From NCBI GenBank assembly GCA_946482595.1, contig CAMLSD010000126.1, positions 1-11,768 on the forward strand: a stretch of 11,768 nt of DNA, in the 5' to 3' direction. The notes under the pieces are model-generated. The model searched no databases. It was not told where the DNA came from and was given only the letters and a program-made list of their open reading frames with translations. Source of the stretch: an uncultured Comamonadaceae bacterium (GTDB lineage: Bacteria > Pseudomonadota > Gammaproteobacteria > Burkholderiales > Burkholderiaceae). The first letter of the stretch is position 1. Each line of letters opens with the position of its first letter. Positions 9,371 through 11,768 of the stretch are shown here, in pieces. Position numbers and translations under genes: made by a program.

Positions 9371-9586
9371 GTTCAGCCCCTTGCAGATCTGGTGATCCGC
9401 TCCAGATGTGGGCGCCTGGCCAACCGCACACTACCGTGGACAGCCGGGTCGGCGACCCGAAGATTGACAACACTCTGCACCCCGCGCGAGCGCTGCACCC
9501 ACCCAGAGCGAACCGGTCAACCAGCCCTACCCGGACACAAGCACAGCATCGCACGCGCAATGCAAAGCCCGACCCAATCGGTCGAG
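9371..9586 (-). promoter_or_regulatory. Putative structured rplU leader
   Basis: This 216-nt stretch holds no credible gene and would be the rplU 5' leader. Three inverted repeats can fold in the RNA. ATCTGG/CCAGAT (9387-9392 with 9402-9407) ends 4 nt before the ribosome-binding site. CGGGTC/GACCCG (9445-9450 with 9454-9459) has a 3-nt loop. GCAT/ATGC (9546-9549 with 9560-9563) has further inner pairs. Leaders that let L21 control its own operon are known in some bacteria, but whether this is one is an inference. Confidence 0.35.
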
Positions 9587-9592
9587 CCCGAG

Positions 9593-9601
9593 ATTCTAGC
9601 A
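9593..9601 (-). promoter_or_regulatory. Candidate extended -10 promoter for rplU
   Basis: On the - strand the bases read TGCTAGAAT: an extended -10 (TG-n) joined to TAGAAT, five of six matches. The -35 at the expected distance is poor (TTTCTC), which an extended -10 can offset. Transcription would start near 9586, giving a leader of about 215 nt before rplU. I saw no better - strand promoter nearer the gene. Confidence 0.45.
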
Positions 9602-9660
9602 CGATCGAACGCAAAGAGAAACCGCCGCCGGGCCCCGCCTGGCGCGCTCGCCGGGATCCC

Positions 9661-9683
9661 TATAATTTGACGAATTTCGTCAA
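9661..9683 (+). promoter_or_regulatory. ispB promoter -10 with adjoining 17-bp palindrome
   Basis: A perfect TATAAT (9661-9666) is followed directly by TTGACGAA-T-TTCGTCAA (9667-9683), an 8-bp perfect inverted repeat around one base. The -35 region is poor (CCTGGC at 9638-9643). Transcription would begin within the palindrome, near 9673, so the site has the position of a repressor operator over the start point. The resulting leader is only about 22 nt, and ispB has AGG at 9685-9687 as ribosome-binding site. Confidence 0.55.
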
Positions 9684-9694
9684 CAGGTCCAAGC

Positions 9695-10687
9695 GTGCCA
9701 GTCGCCCCCTTGTCAGCCCCACCCCGTCTGAACGTCATCCAGCTGATGGCCACCGAAATGAGCGAGGTGGACGCAGTGATCCGACGGCGACTTGCCTCCG
9801 AAGTCGTGCTGATCAACCAGATCTCGCACTACATCATCAGCGCAGGCGGCAAGCGCATCCGCCCGATGCTGCTCCTGCTTTTCGCGAAGGCGCTGGGCTT
9901 CACCGGGTCGCAGCGGCACGAGCTGGCTGCCGTGGTCGAATTCATCCACACGGCAACGCTGCTGCACGACGACGTCGTCGACGAGTCGGCGCTGCGCCGA
10001 GGCCGGGACACGGCCAATGCGCTGTTCGGCAATGCCGCCAGCGTGCTGGTCGGCGACTTCCTGTATTCACGCGCCTTCCAGATGATGGTCGGCATCGACC
10101 AGATGCGCGTGCTGGACGTGCTTGCCGAAGCGACCAACGTGATCGCCGAAGGTGAAGTGCTGCAGTTGATGAACATGCACGACCCGGAGATCGAAATCCC
10201 CGACTACCTGCGTGTCATCCGCTACAAGACCGCCAAGCTTTTCGAGGCCAGCGCGAGGCTGGGCGCCGTGCTGGCCGGCGCGTCGACGCCGGTGGAGTCC
10301 GCCTGCGCCGACTTCGGGCGCCACCTCGGCACCGCCTTCCAGTTGGTCGACGATCTCCTCGACTACGAAGGCTCCACCCCCGAACTGGGCAAGAACGTCG
10401 GCGACGATCTGCGCGAAGGCAAACCCACGCTGCCACTGCTGCTCGCGATGCAGCGGGGCTCGCAGGCCCAGCGCGAGACCATTCGTCACGCCATCGAGCA
10501 TGGCGAGGTCGATCGACTGCAGGAGATCGTCCAGATCGTGAAGGACACCGGCGCCATCGAAGGCACGCGCGAAGCCGCCCGCGAGGAAGCGGGGCGCGCC
10601 GAAGCCTGCCTCGATGCACTACCCCCTTCACCCTATCGCGAAGGTCTGCTAGAATTATGCGTTCGCTCGATCGACAGATCTTTTTGA
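9695..10687 (+). CDS. ispB: Octaprenyl (polyprenyl) diphosphate synthase
   Basis: IspB extends farnesyl diphosphate with isopentenyl diphosphate units to make the long polyprenyl chain of ubiquinone. The 330-residue protein has the trans-prenyltransferase hallmarks: GGKRIRP at 51-57, the first Asp-rich motif LLHDDVVDESALRRG with DDxxD at 92-96, the second, QLVDDLLDY with DDxxD at 219-223, and GKNVGDDLREGKPTLP at 232-247. Chain length cannot be read with certainty; small residues before the first DDxxD and the family match suggest a long product. Translation starts at GTG 9695, with AGG 7 nt upstream. The next in-frame ATG, at 9746, would drop 17 weakly conserved residues. It is divergent from rplU, as in E. 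coli. Its last codons contain a promoter-like sequence for what follows. Confidence 0.94.
   Translation: MPVAPLSAPPRLNVIQLMATEMSEVDAVIRRRLASEVVLINQISHYIISAGGKRIRPMLLLLFAKALGFTGSQRHELAAVVEFIHTATLLHDDVVDESALRRGRDTANALFGNAASVLVGDFLYSRAFQMMVGIDQMRVLDVLAEATNVIAEGEVLQLMNMHDPEIEIPDYLRVIRYKTAKLFEASARLGAVLAGASTPVESACADFGRHLGTAFQLVDDLLDYEGSTPELGKNVGDDLREGKPTLPLLLAMQRGSQAQRETIRHAIEHGEVDRLQEIVQIVKDTGAIEGTREAAREEAGRAEACLDALPPSPYREGLLELCVRSIDRSF
10627..10655 (+). promoter_or_regulatory. Promoter within the 3' end of ispB
   Basis: TTCACC (10627-10632, four of six), a 17-bp spacer and TAGAAT (10650-10655, five of six) preceded by TG-n form a strong extended -10 promoter. Transcription would start near 10662, still inside ispB. 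The only products downstream are a putative small RNA and tRNA-Pro, so it probably serves a stable RNA. Confidence 0.5.
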
Positions 10688-10831
10688 GACAGACAGGGCG
10701 CACAAGGTGCATTGAACCTTGCGCAAGCTGAGTTGAATCAATTCAAGATCTGGCGCTTCATGAGCACCTGCCGCGGGCTGAGCTTGTTGGCAAGTGCAAG
10801 GACAATCTGGCCCTTGTGGCCATTTTGTTTT
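10662..10831 (+). ncRNA. Putative small RNA between ispB and tRNA-Pro
   Basis: A start near 10662 and an intrinsic terminator ending near 10831 bound a transcript of about 170 nt that does not encode a normal-sized protein. It can fold: CAGATCTT (10675-10682) pairs perfectly with AAGATCTG (10745-10752), continued by TTGA (10684-10687) with TCAA (10738-10741). This closes over a hairpin of GCGC and AAGGT (10698-10708) with ACCTT and GCGC (10716-10724). Then come a weak CTTG/CAAG hairpin and the terminator. I do not recognise the family; it does not look like 6S RNA or tmRNA. It might instead be just a long leader of tRNA-Pro. A 25-codon frame (10760-10837) lies in its 3' half. Confidence 0.4.
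10808..10831 (+). terminator. Intrinsic terminator upstream of tRNA-Pro
   Basis: TGGCC (10808-10812) pairs with GGCCA (10818-10822) around the loop CTTGT, followed by TTTTGTTTT. The stem is short, so termination may be partial. It stands between the ispB-internal promoter and tRNA-Pro. Either the tRNA has its own promoter, which I could not find, or some transcripts read through. Confidence 0.6.
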
Positions 10832-10862
10832 CTATGACGCGGTTGGTCGGTGCGCGTGATTT

Positions 10863-10906
10863 CCGGGGTCGATGCGGGTTACCCAGCCTGTACGACATGA
10901 CCCCGG
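10863..10906 (+). other. Hairpin directly upstream of tRNA-Pro
   Basis: CCGGGGTC (10863-10870) pairs perfectly over 8 bp with GACCCCGG (10899-10906), with GGGT-T-ACCC nested inside the 28-nt loop. It ends 5 nt before the mature tRNA. The 3' arm contains ACCCCG and so could also pair with the tRNA's own 5' acceptor strand CGGGGT, making the two folds rivals. A role in 5' processing is possible. Confidence 0.45.
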
Positions 10907-10911
10907 CACAT

Positions 10912-10988
10912 CGGGGTGTAGCTTAGCCTGGTAGAGCGCTACGTTCGGGACGTAGAGGCCGGAGGTTCGAATCCTCTCACCCCGACCA
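10912..10988 (+). tRNA. tRNA-Pro (anticodon CGG)
   Basis: A 77-nt tRNA with the terminal CCA encoded (10986-10988). The acceptor stem CGGGGTG pairs over all 7 bp with CACCCCG. The anticodon stem CTACG/CGTAG encloses the loop TTCGGGA, which gives anticodon CGG and decodes the proline codon CCG. The T arm is GGAGG-TTCGAAT-CCTCT. The C1-G72 pair with discriminator A73 is the bacterial tRNA-Pro identity. In this GC-rich genome CCG is a heavily used codon. A strong terminator follows 22 bp downstream. Confidence 0.97.
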
Positions 10989-11009
10989 GGATTGCTCTGG
11001 TGATCAGAG

Positions 11010-11044
11010 AACAACAACGCCTCGCACTGCGAGGCGTTGTTGTT
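11010..11044 (+). terminator. Strong intrinsic terminator after tRNA-Pro
   Basis: AACAACAACGCCTCGC (11010-11025) pairs perfectly over 16 bp with the arm at 11029-11044, around the loop ACT. The right arm ends GTTGTTGTTTCT, giving a T-rich tail. The A-rich left arm would allow some function on the other strand. It ends the tRNA-Pro transcript. Confidence 0.85.
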
Positions 11045-11237
11045 TCTGCCGTCATGGGTGGGCGGATCCCATCTGACTGGTCGGCGGACCCGAGCCAGCC
11101 ACCCAGAGACCGGTCAGCGCCCGCAACCCCACCCTTCGCAACACCCGTGCGCTCGGCGGCGACCCACCAAGACACCACGACCTGGGTCAGAGTCCGCAAT
11201 CCGGTGATTTTCATGCGGCGCAGCGCGTCAGCGCCGG
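11045..11237. other. Intergenic stretch with no recognised gene
   Basis: The region between the tRNA terminator and pilB (11045-11347, 303 bp) has no coding frame with a recognisable product on either strand. The first 190 bp show no repeat, terminator or promoter that I can support. The last 110 bp hold the pilB promoter and a leader hairpin. Confidence 0.5.
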
Positions 11238-11266
11238 TTTACAGTACCCGATGAATCGGCGATCAT
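11238..11266 (+). promoter_or_regulatory. Candidate sigma70 promoter for pilB
   Basis: TTTACA (11238-11243, five of six matches) and GATCAT (11261-11266, four of six) are 17 bp apart. Transcription would start near 11273, leaving a leader of about 75 nt. Within that leader CCGCGCC (11280-11286) pairs with GGCGCGG (11292-11298) around TGTAT. The hairpin has no T-run after it, so it is not a terminator. Confidence 0.45.
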
Positions 11267-11347
11267 AGATTGGCAGTGACCGCGCCTGTATGGCGCGGCC
11301 CGCCACCCTAGTGATCACTTGCACACCCTCCTTGCGAATCTGGATAC

Positions 11348-11768
11348 ATGGACACATTGGCTGAGGCACCCAGTCCCACGCTGTCGGGTGTGGCTCGTGT
11401 GCTGGTCAATGCCGGCAAACTGACGGCCAAGAATGCCGAGGATCTGGCCAAGGCGGCCGCTGACAAGCGCACCAGCTTCATTTCAGCGGTAATCGCAGCC
11501 GGCGCGGTCTCGTCTTCTGATCTGGCGCACGCGCTCTCAACGGCATTTTCATTGCCGCTGGTCGATCTGGCGGCGATTGACGCCCAGCGTCTTCCCAAAG
11601 GGCTGATCGAGGCCAAGCTTTCCGCACAGTATCAAGTCGCCGCACTCGGCAAGCGTGGCAGTCGCCTGTTCCTCGCGGGAGCGGACCCGACCGACCAGGA
11701 GGCGCTGGAGCGGATCAAGTTCGCCACGCAGCTCACGCCGGAGTGGGTCGTTGTCGAGCACGACAAGC
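11348..11768 (+). CDS. pilB: Type IV pilus assembly ATPase PilB, 5' end
   Basis: PilB is the hexameric cytoplasmic ATPase that powers pilus extension. The first 140 residues are present and the frame is still open at the right edge. They match the N-terminal GspE/MshEN-type region: LSGVARVLVNAGKLT, then SFISAVIAAGAVSSSDLAHALS, FSLPLVDLAAID and LFLAGADPTDQEALERIKFAT. These are typical of betaproteobacterial PilB and of some MshEN domains that bind cyclic di-GMP. The Walker A and B motifs lie beyond the window, so the ATPase itself cannot be checked. The ATG at 11348 has only a weak GGA before it. No other in-frame start is closer to the expected N terminus. In Burkholderiales pilB is usually followed by pilC and pilD, which supports the call. 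Confidence 0.88.
   Translation, partial: MDTLAEAPSPTLSGVARVLVNAGKLTAKNAEDLAKAAADKRTSFISAVIAAGAVSSSDLAHALSTAFSLPLVDLAAIDAQRLPKGLIEAKLSAQYQVAALGKRGSRLFLAGADPTDQEALERIKFATQLTPEWVVVEHDK

Noticed and set aside
9406..10155. A 249-codon + strand frame overlapping the start of ispB
   Set aside because: It covers the rplU/ispB control region and then ispB out of frame, with an Arg/Pro-rich composition typical of shadow frames in GC-rich DNA.
10669..10685. GATC-gaca-GATC followed by TTTTT at the ispB stop, as an ispB terminator
   Set aside because: A 4-bp stem is too weak, and the same bases take part in a longer 8-bp pairing downstream.
10832..11214. Two - strand frames across the tRNA, containing GERIRTSGLYVP and VRGFEPPASTSRT
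   Set aside because: These are the well-known artefact peptides read from the antisense strand of tRNA genes. They overlap tRNA-Pro and have no supported start or ribosome-binding site.
11271..11285. A GG-N10-GC spacing resembling a sigma54 promoter before pilB
   Set aside because: Only TTGGCA and the final GC fit. The TTGC half of the -12 box is absent, and the sigma70 match at 11238-11266 is better.

Overview
This window looks like ordinary chromosomal core DNA from a high-GC betaproteobacterium, most likely order Burkholderiales. That placement rests on inference from gene content and order: prfA-prmC-(outer-membrane protein)-grxD-ubiX; a divergent proS/rppH pair; rplU-rpmA-(small membrane protein)-obgE-proB; and ispB-tRNA-Pro-pilB. 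No transposase, phage gene, integrase, CRISPR array or toxin-antitoxin pair was seen.

Layout. Positions 1-3103 run on the + strand: the 3' end of prfA, prmC overlapping it by ATGA, a predicted outer-membrane beta-barrel protein with its own promoter, the monothiol glutaredoxin grxD, and the flavin prenyltransferase ubiX. Positions 3093-5461 are on the - strand: proS followed by a secreted lytic transglycosylase, coupled by another ATGA overlap; the transglycosylase 3' end overlaps the ubiX 3' end by 11 bp. The RNA pyrophosphohydrolase rppH (5575-6171, +) is divergent from proS, and the shared region holds a good sigma70-type promoter inside a large interrupted palindrome. Positions 6207-9370 (-) carry rplU-rpmA, a strong terminator, then a short membrane protein, obgE and proB. 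Positions 9371-9694 are a divergent control region with a probable long rplU leader and a perfect TATAAT box followed at once by a 17-bp palindrome for ispB. ispB (9695-10687, +) is followed by a putative structured small RNA, tRNA-Pro(CGG), a strong terminator, and the 5' end of pilB, which runs off the right edge.

Functional themes. Translation: RF1 and its methyltransferase PrmC, ProRS, L21/L27, the ribosome-associated GTPase Obg and a tRNA-Pro. Ubiquinone: UbiX supplies the prenylated-FMN cofactor for UbiD, and IspB makes the polyprenyl tail. The rest covers proline synthesis (ProB), RNA 5'-end turnover (RppH), Fe-S handling (GrxD), the cell wall (transglycosylase) and type IV pili (PilB).

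No wholly new protein system is visible. The least-explained parts are non-coding: a candidate ~170-nt RNA between ispB and tRNA-Pro with a promoter, folded core and terminator; the palindromic sites over the ispB and rppH promoters; and the long rplU leader.
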